Origin: Streptomyces alkaliterrae
Lineage (GTDB): Bacteria > Actinomycetota > Actinomycetes > Streptomycetales > Streptomycetaceae
Reading direction: 5' to 3'
Assembly (NCBI RefSeq): GCF_007097205.2
Contig: NZ_VJYK02000012.1
Location: 1-38,473, forward strand
DNA: 38,473 nt
Shown: positions 9,301 to 16,605 of the stretch, piece by piece
Numbering within the stretch: position 1 is the stretch's first letter
Layout: each line of letters opens with the position of its first letter
Position numbers and translations under genes: made by a program
Notes under the pieces: generated by a model
Databases searched by the model: none
What the model saw: only the letters and a program-made list of their open reading frames with translations
Told to the model about the DNA's origin: nothing

Positions 9301-12300
9301 GCACCTGCTGCTGGTGACCGTCCCGCGGGTCGGCGGCCGGTGCGGGCAGTACGACCTGCCACTTACCCGGCAGGCCCCGGAGCACCAGGGCCGCCTCGTC
9401 GAGCGTGGCCATGGTGATGCCGCCACGGGCGGTCTCCCGAAGCACCGAGGCCAGCCGCCCTTCGCCGCCCACCACGCACAGGCGGTGCTCCTCACCGGGC
9501 TCGTCGGACACCTCCGCCCACTCGGTGGTGTACAGGGCGGCGGAGTCGGGATCGGGCGTCCCGCCGGACAGGGCGAGCCCGCGGACCACCATGCGGTCGA
9601 CGCTGAACAGGACCCGGCCGTCGTCGTCGGCGAGCGTCAGCGTGATCGCGTCCTCCGCCACCCGGCGCGCCAGCGCCCAGCACTCGACGGTCTCGTGACC
9701 GCCGTACACGCGTACGCCGTTGAACAGGAACGGCACCGCGATCTCCGTGGGCCGGGGCTCGCCCAGGAGGCCGCAGGCCACGGCGGCGTGCAGCGCGGCG
9801 TCGGCCAGCGCCGGGTGCGTGGCGAAGCCGCTGTGGTTGACGCGCGCGCTGTCCGGCAGGACCACGCGGGAACGCACCAGGTCGCCGTGGTGCTCCCCGG
9901 AACGCACGCCCTGGAAGGCGTCGCCGTAGCCGTAGCCCATGCCACGCAGCAGCGGGTACAGGCCGGCGGCGTCCAGCCGGGCGGCGTCCGTGGGGGCGCT
10001 GACGCCGACCGTGGCCGCGCGCCCGGGCGTCTCCGCCCGAACCAGCAGGCCGTCCGCGTGGTGCGCCCACGCGGTGTCGCCCGCAGTGCGGGAGAAGACC
10101 GCCGCCGACCGCCCGCCCTGCGCGTCCGCCGACCGCACGGTCACCCGCACGTCGACGGTGGACCCGTCCATCGGCAGCGGAAGCGGGTCACGCAGCAGGA
10201 GTTCGTCCAGTTCCTCGCAGCCGAGTTCGCGGCCGGTGGCGAGCAGCAGTTCCACGAAGGCAGTGCCGGGCAGCAGTGCGGTGCTCTCGACGCGGTGGTC
10301 GAGCAGCCACGGGTGGCTGCGGATGGAGAGTCGCCCGCTGAGCACGACCGAGCCGTCGGGGGTCTCGACCACGGAGTCGACGAAGGGGTGCCCGCCGTCC
10401 GCGAGGCGCGTGGCGGGCCGGCTCGCCGTCGTTCGCGGGTGGTCCGCGGTGGCCGCGTCCGCCCGGGTCGGGAGCCAGAACCTGCGCCCCTCGAAGGGGT
10501 GAGTGGGCAGTTCCACGGCTGTCGGGTGCTCCGGCCAGTGCCCGCGGTGCAACGCGCTCCAGTCCACGGCGTGCCCTTGTACGTACGCCTCGGCGGCGGC
10601 CGTCACGAAGCGTTCGTAGCCGCCCTGGTCACGCCTGAGCGTCGCGCACACCGGGGCCTCGCTGCCCGCGTCCTCGAGAACGCGGCGGAGCGGGCCGAGC
10701 AGCACGGGGTGGGGGCTGAGTTCCACGAAGGCGTCGTAGCCGTGCGAGACCAGTTCCGCGATGGTGTCGGAGAACCGGACCCGTTCGCGTAGGTTCCGGT
10801 ACCAGTAGCGGGCCGTCAGATCCTGGCCCGACACCTGCCGGCCCTCGACCGTCGAGAACATCGGCACGTCGCTCACGGCGGCCCGGAGGCCGTCGAGGCC
10901 GGCCAGGACCGCCTCCTCGAGTTCGGCCACTACGGGCGAGTGCGAGGCGCACCTGGTCGGGACGCGTCGCGCGTAGCGGCCGCGTTCCTCGCACAGGTCG
11001 AGCAGCGCCTGGACACCGGCCTCGTCGTCGCCGGAGAGGATGACGAACTCCGGGCCGTTGGTGGCCGCCACCACCAGATCCGCACCGGCCTCACGCGCCA
11101 GGGAAAGGGCGTGTTCCTCGGAGGCGGCGACGGCAACCATGCCGCCCCGCCCCCGCTCCTCGAGGACACGGCTCCGGCAGGCCACGACGCGGGCGGCCTC
11201 CTCGACGCTGAGGGCGCCGGACAGGCAGGCGGCGGCGACCTCGCCCTGGGAGTGGCCGACGACCGCGGCCGGCTCGACGCCGACGGACTGCCAGAGCGCG
11301 GCGAGACCGAGCATCATCGTGAAGAGGAGCGGCTGCACGACATCGGTGCGGTCCCGATCGGTCCGTCGGTCCGTGCCGGAGAGGACCTCCATGATGTCGA
11401 AGTCGAGGTGCGGTTTGAACGCGCCCGCGCACTCCTCGACCCGCAGGCGGAACACCTCGGACTCGCGCAGCAGGCGGACGGCCATGTCGTCCCACTGCGT
11501 GCCCTGGCCGGGGAAGACGAACACCGGGCGCCGGACGCTCCGGGCCTCGCCGTGCACGACCGAGGGCTCCTCCTCCCCGGCCGCGAACTTCCTCAGCGCG
11601 GCGGCGAGTTCGGCGGGTGTCGAGCCGAGGGCGACCGCGCGGTGGGGGTGGTCCTCGCGTTGCGTCGCGCACGCACGCACGAAGTCCGCCAACCCCGCGT
11701 CGTCCGACTCGAGCCGTTCGGCGAGCGCCGCCGCGTAGCCTCGCGCGGCGGTGGGCGTCCTGGCCGCGAGCTTCACCGTGTACGCGGCCGAGTTGTCCTC
11801 GGCCCGCGGCTCCGGCCTTCTCCGCTCGGTGTCCTCCCGGTGCTCGAGAATCACGTGTGAGTTGGTTCCGCTGACGCCGAAGGAGGAGACGGCGCACCGG
11901 CGTACGCCGTCGGCAGTGGCCGGCCACGGCCTGCTCTCCCGGAGCACCGCCACCGACGAGGACCAGTCGACGTGTGAGTTGAGGTCCTCCACGTGCAGGG
12001 TCTTCGGCATGGTGCCGGCGCGCATCGCCATCAGGCACTTGATGACGCCGCCCACTCCGGCCGCCGCCATGCTGTGTCCGATGTTCGACTTGAACGACCC
12101 GATCCAGACCGGCTCCTCGCCTCGTTCCCGGCCGTACGTCGCCTGGATGGCGTTCGCCTCGATCGGGTCGCCGAGCTTGGTCGCCGTGCCGTGCGCCTCG
12201 ACGAGCTGGATGTCGCGCGGGGAGAGCCCGGCGTCCCTGAGCGCCTGCTGGATCACCTTGACCTGCGCCCTGCCGCTCGGCGCGGTCAGGCCGTTGCTCG

Positions 12301-13117
12301 CTCCGTCCTGGTTGACCGCGGTGCCCTTGATGACACCGAGGACGCGGCGGCCCAGGCGCCTCGCCTTCGACAGGGGCTCCAGGACGAGGACTCCGGCGCC
12401 CTCGGCCCACACCGTGCCGTTCGCGGTGTCCGAGAAGGTGCGGCACCTGCCGTCCGGGGACAGTGCGCCCTTCCTCGCGTAGTCCACGAACATGCCGGGG
12501 CCGGCCAGTACGGTGCAGCCGCCCGCGAGCGCAAGGTCCGTCTCGCCGGCCCGCAGTGAGCGGACCGCCGTGTGGATCGCGGTGCCGGACGACGAGCAGG
12601 CGGTGTCGATGGTCAGGGCAGGGCCTTCGAGTCCCAGGAGGTACGCGATACGCCCCGAGGCCACGCTCGGGGACGTGCCGGTGCCCATGTAGCCGGCGGT
12701 CTCGTCCTGCCACCTCCACAGCGGCATGCCGTACTCGTTCGGCATGAGGCCGACGAACACACCGGTCGGTGAGCCCTTCAGACTGGACGGGAGGATGCCG
12801 GCCCGTTCTATCGCCTCCCAGGTGGTCTGCAGCAGCACGCGCTGCTGGGGGTCCATGGCCGTCGCCTCGGCTGCGCCGATGCCGAAGAACGCCGCGTCGA
12901 AGAGGTCCGCGTCGTGCAGGAACCCGCCCTGCCGTACGAAGGCCGGGTCGTACAGGTCCTCGGTGTGCCAGTCACGGTTGGTCGGGAAGTCGCCGACGGC
13001 GTCCTCGCCGCCGTCGACCAGGTCCCACAGCAGGTCGGGGGTGTCCGCCCCGCCTGGGTAACGGCAGGCCATCCCGATGACCGCGATGTCCTCCTGCCGC
13101 GTTGCCCGCTCAGCCAC
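6296..13117 (-). CDS. Iterative PKS module with terminal heterocyclization domain (KS-AT-DH-KR-ACP-Cy)
   Basis: The 2273-residue hybrid enzyme has, in order: KS (Cys174 in DTACSSSG; histidines in EAHGTAT and SNIGHS), AT (GHSQGE near 622; specificity motif CASH near 723, a variant of the methylmalonyl YASH), DH (near 910-1190; motif HRVESTALLP, with Ser replacing the usual Gly), KR (TGGTGTLG near 1394, B-type LDD, catalytic Tyr in GQANYAG near 1538), ACP (GFDSL near 1740) and, after a low-complexity linker, a Cy domain (DVLVSDGGS near 1970, i.e. DxxxxDxxS in place of HHxxxDG). There is no ER. One extension module for a polyunsaturated, branched product implies iterative use. GTG 13117 has GGAGG 6 nt upstream and overlaps the loading-protein stop. 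The order and chemistry match thiolactomycin/Tü 3010-type synthases. Confidence 0.92.
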   Translation of the reverse strand: MAERATRQEDIAVIGMACRYPGGADTPDLLWDLVDGGEDAVGDFPTNRDWHTEDLYDPAFVRQGGFLHDADLFDAAFFGIGAAEATAMDPQQRVLLQTTWEAIERAGILPSSLKGSPTGVFVGLMPNEYGMPLWRWQDETAGYMGTGTSPSVASGRIAYLLGLEGPALTIDTACSSSGTAIHTAVRSLRAGETDLALAGGCTVLAGPGMFVDYARKGALSPDGRCRTFSDTANGTVWAEGAGVLVLEPLSKARRLGRRVLGVIKGTAVNQDGASNGLTAPSGRAQVKVIQQALRDAGLSPRDIQLVEAHGTATKLGDPIEANAIQATYGRERGEEPVWIGSFKSNIGHSMAAAGVGGVIKCLMAMRAGTMPKTLHVEDLNSHVDWSSSVAVLRESRPWPATADGVRRCAVSSFGVSGTNSHVILEHREDTERRRPEPRAEDNSAAYTVKLAARTPTAARGYAAALAERLESDDAGLADFVRACATQREDHPHRAVALGSTPAELAAALRKFAAGEEEPSVVHGEARSVRRPVFVFPGQGTQWDDMAVRLLRESEVFRLRVEECAGAFKPHLDFDIMEVLSGTDRRTDRDRTDVVQPLLFTMMLGLAALWQSVGVEPAAVVGHSQGEVAAACLSGALSVEEAARVVACRSRVLEERGRGGMVAVAASEEHALSLAREAGADLVVAATNGPEFVILSGDDEAGVQALLDLCEERGRYARRVPTRCASHSPVVAELEEAVLAGLDGLRAAVSDVPMFSTVEGRQVSGQDLTARYWYRNLRERVRFSDTIAELVSHGYDAFVELSPHPVLLGPLRRVLEDAGSEAPVCATLRRDQGGYERFVTAAAEAYVQGHAVDWSALHRGHWPEHPTAVELPTHPFEGRRFWLPTRADAATADHPRTTASRPATRLADGGHPFVDSVVETPDGSVVLSGRLSIRSHPWLLDHRVESTALLPGTAFVELLLATGRELGCEELDELLLRDPLPLPMDGSTVDVRVTVRSADAQGGRSAAVFSRTAGDTAWAHHADGLLVRAETPGRAATVGVSAPTDAARLDAAGLYPLLRGMGYGYGDAFQGVRSGEHHGDLVRSRVVLPDSARVNHSGFATHPALADAALHAAVACGLLGEPRPTEIAVPFLFNGVRVYGGHETVECWALARRVAEDAITLTLADDDGRVLFSVDRMVVRGLALSGGTPDPDSAALYTTEWAEVSDEPGEEHRLCVVGGEGRLASVLRETARGGITMATLDEAALVLRGLPGKWQVVLPAPAADPRDGHQQQVHGCAAWSLETIQRWLRAEDLAERVLLTFVTENAITVPGDVTHALGGSALWGMVRSAQTEHPGQFRVLDVDGAALDGPEAVITALRRTEPQLAVRAGRVLRPYLWPLATPPEAALDLDGGTVVLTGGTGTLGRALARHLVTRWHARSLALLSRSGQDAAGVAEFTAELEGLGATVRVVRADVSDAESVHGALAALRAEGPLVGVVHAAGVLDDAIVSTMAPDQLHRVLRSKVDSALHLDAATREDELRFFTIFSSLYGVLGGPGQANYAGANTFLDQFARWRRAGGRPANSVAWGLWAQATGMTGHLDEADLLRLRRNGVAPFEMADGLALFDSALAAGTASVVAGRLAVADATADGTAEGPFLLKELARSLAQRGPATAGGARAAAPAPAQRPAAAPAPPTTTAPTGSNTAVAGESQEAADVLALLRSADASFDQRVTGVLGLVRECVAGLLGLEARRVDAQRSFYEMGFDSLTSMELRVRLGRRLSTRLPATVVFDHPTPEALAAHVVERLGHERGTPDDDADGSSGQDKPPAAAVTSAAAVTSADAVPDVDSLSETGPRLPDSAPFPLTRLQEAYLAGRAGDFELGNVATYLYVEVDLAGFDARTAERALNRLVRRHAMLRAVFDPEAGTQRVLGDVPNLSIPVEDLTRLTDAERQERLGEIHDELKAWKFDVARWPLFVVRATRVDDTVTRLHVGIDVLVSDGGSSARLFEEWADLYEVPDRELPEPTATYEEYVVRLREQAASEEIEPSRDYWRERLESLPPAPELPLAVRLADVSEPVFTNRFLRVEAPEWERFRQNAAAAGLTASGAVLAAYCQVLAAWSKTTDFTVNCLVSQRGAVPDIDLSQVVGNFSATSLLEVHVDQAAPFLEVARGIQRQLLCDMEHSAYTGLDVLRDLGRLDAGAGRARMPVVFNSTIGGAQGKAGARSGPVGQLCRMGEGGTPVWSGVRTPQVILDHTAFEENGGLILNWDVVEDVFPAGVVDAMFAAYERLIRELCR
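7663..7698. repeat. Tandem 18-bp repeat in the ACP-Cy linker
   Basis: CGGCACTCGTCACCGCGG is present twice head to tail (7663-7680 and 7681-7698). In the encoded protein it gives a repeated Ala-Ala-Val-Thr-Ser-Ala tract in the flexible linker between ACP and Cy. This is probably a length-variable slippage repeat. Confidence 0.75.
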
Positions 13118-15245
13118 GGGTGGCCTCCAACTCGGCGTCCACATACGCCGTCAGTTCGTTGATCGTGGGATGGTCGAAGAGGGCCGTCTCGGGGATCTCG
13201 AGATTCGTCGCGTCGACGATCCGGCCCTGGAACTCGATGAGCGACATGGAGTCGACACCCATGTCCCGGAAGGTTTCCGCCGGGTCGACGCGTGCCGGGG
13301 AGTCGTCGAACTCGCCCATCACGACGAGGAGTTCCCTCTCCAGAAGTGAGCGGACCAGCCACTGCCGGCCCGGTCCGGTGGCGGCCTGCGCCCAGCGTTC
13401 GGCGAACGGCGGCGCTACGTCGGCCCCCGGGGACGCCGCTTCGGCGTCGGCTTCGCGACCTGAGACGGCGGGCGACCCCGACGGCGGGTCGAGGGCCGGG
13501 ACGGTGCGAGGCGGCGGTCCGGGGAACGTCTCCCGCTCGAACGGGTACGTGGGCAGACCCGGCACCTTGCGCAGGCCCTGGCCCAGCCGCTGCCTCACAT
13601 CGGCGATGCCGCCCGCGTAGGCGTAGGCGCCGGCGACGGCGACCAGTGCAGAGCGGGCAGGTGCCGTGTCCTGGAGCCAGCTCGCGGGGACGGCCAGATC
13701 GTGGCCGTCCGCCACCTTCGCCAGGCCCTCCCGCAGCTGCGCCCAGTCACCGCCGACGACCGCCGCCCGGTGCCGCCACTGCTCCCGGTGGCTCAGCGTC
13801 CACGCGACGTCGGCGACGGAGGCGCGGTCCTCGGGGAAGGGGTGGTCGAGCAGAGCGGCGGCCGACGCGCGCACCGCTTCCCGGGAGCGGCCGGACAGGC
13901 ACCAGACGGTGTCGACGGCGCCGGGGGGCTCGCGGCGCCGTTCGACCGGTGAAGGCCGCGCCACCACGTGGACGTTGCTGCCGCCCATCCCGAACGAGCT
14001 GACTCCGACGACCCCGCGGTGGGGCCGCGGGAACTCCTCCGGCCGGGTCACGACCCGGAGGTTCAGCTCGTCGAGGGGCAGGTCCGCCGGGGCGCGCCGG
14101 TGGTGGAGGCTCGGCGGCAGTTTCCCGTGGCTCAGCGCGAGACACGTCTTGATGAATCCGGCGATGCCCGCCGCGGACTCCAGGTGCCCGATGTTCGTCT
14201 TGACGGACCCGACCCGGACCGGGTCGCCCGGCGGGCGCCCGCTGCCTATGGCCTCGCCGACGGCCCGGGCCTCGACCGGGTCGCCCACGGGCGTGCCCGT
14301 GCCGTGCAGCTCGACGTACGCCACGTCCGCGGGCGTCACGCCGGCGGCCCGGTGGGCGGCCTCGATCACCGCACGCTGCGCGGCCTGCGAGGGGACGCCG
14401 AGCTCGGCTCGGCCACCGTCGTTGTTGACGGCGCTGCCGGCGATCACGCAGTAGACGTGGTCGCCGTCGCGCAGGGCCGCCTCCAGCGGCTTGAGGACAA
14501 CGCAGCCGCCTCCCTCCGCCCGGACGTAGCCGTTCGCACTCTCGTCGAGGGTGCGGCAGCGGCCGTCGACGGACAGGCCGCCCCAGAGCTGGATCTGGTC
14601 GGTGACGTCCGGCAGCAGGTTGAGGTTGACGCCCGCGACGAGCGCGGCCTCGCACTCGCCGAGTCGCAGGGCCGACACCGCGCGGTGCAGCGCGGCCAGC
14701 GAGGACGACTGACCGGTGTCGACCACCTCGCTCGGACCGCACAGCCCGAAGTGGTGCGAGAGGCGTCCCGCGAGGAGCGCTCGGCTGGTGCCCATGTGTC
14801 CGTACCGGTCCAGCCGTCCGGAGGCGAAGTACCGCAGCCGGAAGTCGTCGGCGCAGGCCCCCACGTAGACGCCCCACTGCCGGCCGCGCACGTCCGAGGT
14901 CCGGATCGCGGCGTCCTCCAGACACTCCCACGCCAGCTCCAGGAGGAGCCGCTGCTGAGGGTCCGTGTGCTCGGCCTCGCGCCGTGAGACGCCGAACAGC
15001 GCGGCGTCGAACTCGGCGATCCCGTCGATGAATCCGCCGTGCCGGATCGGTCTGTCGACCCCGGCGGGAGCAGGCGCGATCCGGGCCTCCCAACGTCCCT
15101 CCGGGGCCTCGCCGACGCTGTCGGTCCCGGACATGAGGTTGTGCCAGAGCTGTCCCGGGTGCGCGGCCCCGGGGAGCCGGCAGGACAGTCCGACGACGGC
15201 GACCGCGGTCCCGGCGTCGCGGTCCCCCGCTGCTGTCGGCGTCAT
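13110..15245 (-). CDS. AT-less PKS loading protein, KSQ-ACP
   Basis: The 711-residue protein starts with a KS domain whose active-site Cys is Gln179 (VDTGQSSSL instead of DTACSSSL): a KSQ, which decarboxylates a malonyl-type unit to make the starter. The histidines in ELHGTGTPVGD and KTNIGHLESA are kept. A KS-AT linker follows, but no AT with GHSxG; the sequence jumps to a post-AT linker (VPGLPTYPFERETF, about residue 565) and then an ACP (GVDSMSLIEF near 665). The AT must therefore act in trans, either the downstream module's AT or FabD of fatty-acid synthesis. ATG 15245 overlaps the P450 stop (ATGA); the same open frame runs further upstream, but only inside the P450 gene. The starter is inferred to be acetyl from malonyl. 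Confidence 0.9.
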   Translation of the reverse strand: MTPTAAGDRDAGTAVAVVGLSCRLPGAAHPGQLWHNLMSGTDSVGEAPEGRWEARIAPAPAGVDRPIRHGGFIDGIAEFDAALFGVSRREAEHTDPQQRLLLELAWECLEDAAIRTSDVRGRQWGVYVGACADDFRLRYFASGRLDRYGHMGTSRALLAGRLSHHFGLCGPSEVVDTGQSSSLAALHRAVSALRLGECEAALVAGVNLNLLPDVTDQIQLWGGLSVDGRCRTLDESANGYVRAEGGGCVVLKPLEAALRDGDHVYCVIAGSAVNNDGGRAELGVPSQAAQRAVIEAAHRAAGVTPADVAYVELHGTGTPVGDPVEARAVGEAIGSGRPPGDPVRVGSVKTNIGHLESAAGIAGFIKTCLALSHGKLPPSLHHRRAPADLPLDELNLRVVTRPEEFPRPHRGVVGVSSFGMGGSNVHVVARPSPVERRREPPGAVDTVWCLSGRSREAVRASAAALLDHPFPEDRASVADVAWTLSHREQWRHRAAVVGGDWAQLREGLAKVADGHDLAVPASWLQDTAPARSALVAVAGAYAYAGGIADVRQRLGQGLRKVPGLPTYPFERETFPGPPPRTVPALDPPSGSPAVSGREADAEAASPGADVAPPFAERWAQAATGPGRQWLVRSLLERELLVVMGEFDDSPARVDPAETFRDMGVDSMSLIEFQGRIVDATNLEIPETALFDHPTINELTAYVDAELEATRG

Positions 15246-16504
15246 GCCTCCTCCTCGGCGGTCGCGGCGGGGCCGGGGCCCACCAGCAGGCTCCTGAGCC
15301 CGCGGAAGGTCGGGCTCGCCTTCCAGCGCATGCTCTCGGCCGGGGTCCGCACGGCGAGTTCGGGGCAGCGGCGGATGAGTGCGTCGAAGGCGACCTCCGC
15401 CTCCAGCCGGGCGAGGTGCTTGCCGATGCAGTTGTGGATGCCTCCGCCGAAGGCGAGGTGCTCGCGCCGGACCTTGTCGATGGCGAACGTGTCGGGGTCG
15501 ACGAAGCGCGCCTCGTCCCGGTTGGCGGCGGCGAAGGCCAGGAAGACGATCGACCCCGCCGGTATCTCCGTGCCGCCCACCACAGCGGTCTCGGTGACGT
15601 AGCGGTACAGCGAGAGGTTGAACGGCGACTGGTGCCGCAGCATCTCCTCCACCGCGCCCGGTACCAGCGAACGATCCGACCACAAACGTTTCTTCTGCTC
15701 CGGGCTCGCCTCCAGCGTCAGCATTCCGGTGGCGATCAGATTGGCCGTCGTCTCGTAACCCGCGGCGAGCAACGCGTATGCCTGTGCCACGGCCTGGGGC
15801 TCGTCGAGGGAGCGGGCGAGCAGCGACAGGACGTCCTCGGCGCCGCCCGACCGCTTCTGCCGGAGCAGTTCGGACAGGTAGTCCACCATCTTAGCCGCGT
15901 CGCGCCGTAGTGCCTCCGGCGTCGCCTCACCAGTGATGGTCTGCACCCAGCTGTGGAACTCGCGACGGTCCTCGGCCGGCACCCCGAGGGTGTCGCAGAT
16001 CACGGATATCGAGTACGGGAACGCGAAGTCCTGGACGAGGTCGAAGTCGGTGGTACCCGCGACGGCGTCCAGCGCGGCCTCGGCGAGTTCCTCGACGACC
16101 CTGCGCTTCGTCGTGATCGCACGGGAGGTGAAGGCGCCGTTGAGCGGCTTCCGCAGCGCGGTGTGCGTGGGTGGATCGTTGTTGGCCATGTTGTCGTAGA
16201 GCAGCGAGCTCCGGCCCTGGGCCCGCGCCCCGGCCGGGCTGTTCGCCGCGAAGAGCGGCATAGCCTCGTTGATGCTCTTACGGAACCGGGGATCGCGGAG
16301 GACGAACTCGACGTCCTCGTAGGAGGTGACGAGCCACGCCTTCAGGTTCGGCGGAAGATATGCCATCCCCGTCTCGAGAACGATCTCGGTGGGCTTGCCG
16401 CCGTTCCCCCTGATCTCCCGGTAGACCGGCTGCGGGTCCCGGTAGAAGTCATATCCGAGGGAAAGCGGGCACACCGACTCGCTCTCGCTGTTCCGGCCTG
16501 TCAT
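15242..16504 (-). CDS. Cytochrome P450, candidate thiolactone-ring-forming enzyme
   Basis: This 420-residue soluble class I P450 has an I-helix oxygen-activation motif LLAAGYETTANLI, a K-helix E-x-x-R in VEEMLRHQ, and the heme loop FGGGIHNCIGKHLAR with the Cys ligand near residue 359. ATG 16504 has GAAGG 6 nt upstream; a longer open frame exists but lacks this site. It is coupled to the loading-protein gene by ATGA. In published thiolactomycin and Tü 3010 work the cluster P450 (TlmF in one naming) was unexpectedly needed for formation of the thiotetronate ring. I infer the same role from position and context. The second P450 known for C-H oxidation in thiotetroamide producers is not seen here. 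Confidence 0.88.
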   Translation of the reverse strand: MTGRNSESESVCPLSLGYDFYRDPQPVYREIRGNGGKPTEIVLETGMAYLPPNLKAWLVTSYEDVEFVLRDPRFRKSINEAMPLFAANSPAGARAQGRSSLLYDNMANNDPPTHTALRKPLNGAFTSRAITTKRRVVEELAEAALDAVAGTTDFDLVQDFAFPYSISVICDTLGVPAEDRREFHSWVQTITGEATPEALRRDAAKMVDYLSELLRQKRSGGAEDVLSLLARSLDEPQAVAQAYALLAAGYETTANLIATGMLTLEASPEQKKRLWSDRSLVPGAVEEMLRHQSPFNLSLYRYVTETAVVGGTEIPAGSIVFLAFAAANRDEARFVDPDTFAIDKVRREHLAFGGGIHNCIGKHLARLEAEVAFDALIRRCPELAVRTPAESMRWKASPTFRGLRSLLVGPGPAATAEEEA

Positions 16505-16605
16505 TTCCAACCTTCGGGTATACGCATGTGGAACCTGCCGTGCGTGATCGGAGTTCTGGTACGTCGTCGTGCGGGTGTCGGCCCGCGGGGCCGCAGGTGG
16601 CCCGC

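Noticed and set aside
8387..10792. 801-codon plus-strand open frame opposite the PKS
   Set aside because: It is antisense to DH/KR/AT sequence with intact motifs; the composition is Gly/Arg/Val/His-rich as expected for a shadow frame.
3637..13117. Thiazoline siderophore (pyochelin/yersiniabactin-like) pathway
   Set aside because: No salicylate synthase, aryl-activating enzyme, thiazoline reductase or iron-uptake genes; the PKS with KSQ, DH and KR precedes the only Cy module.
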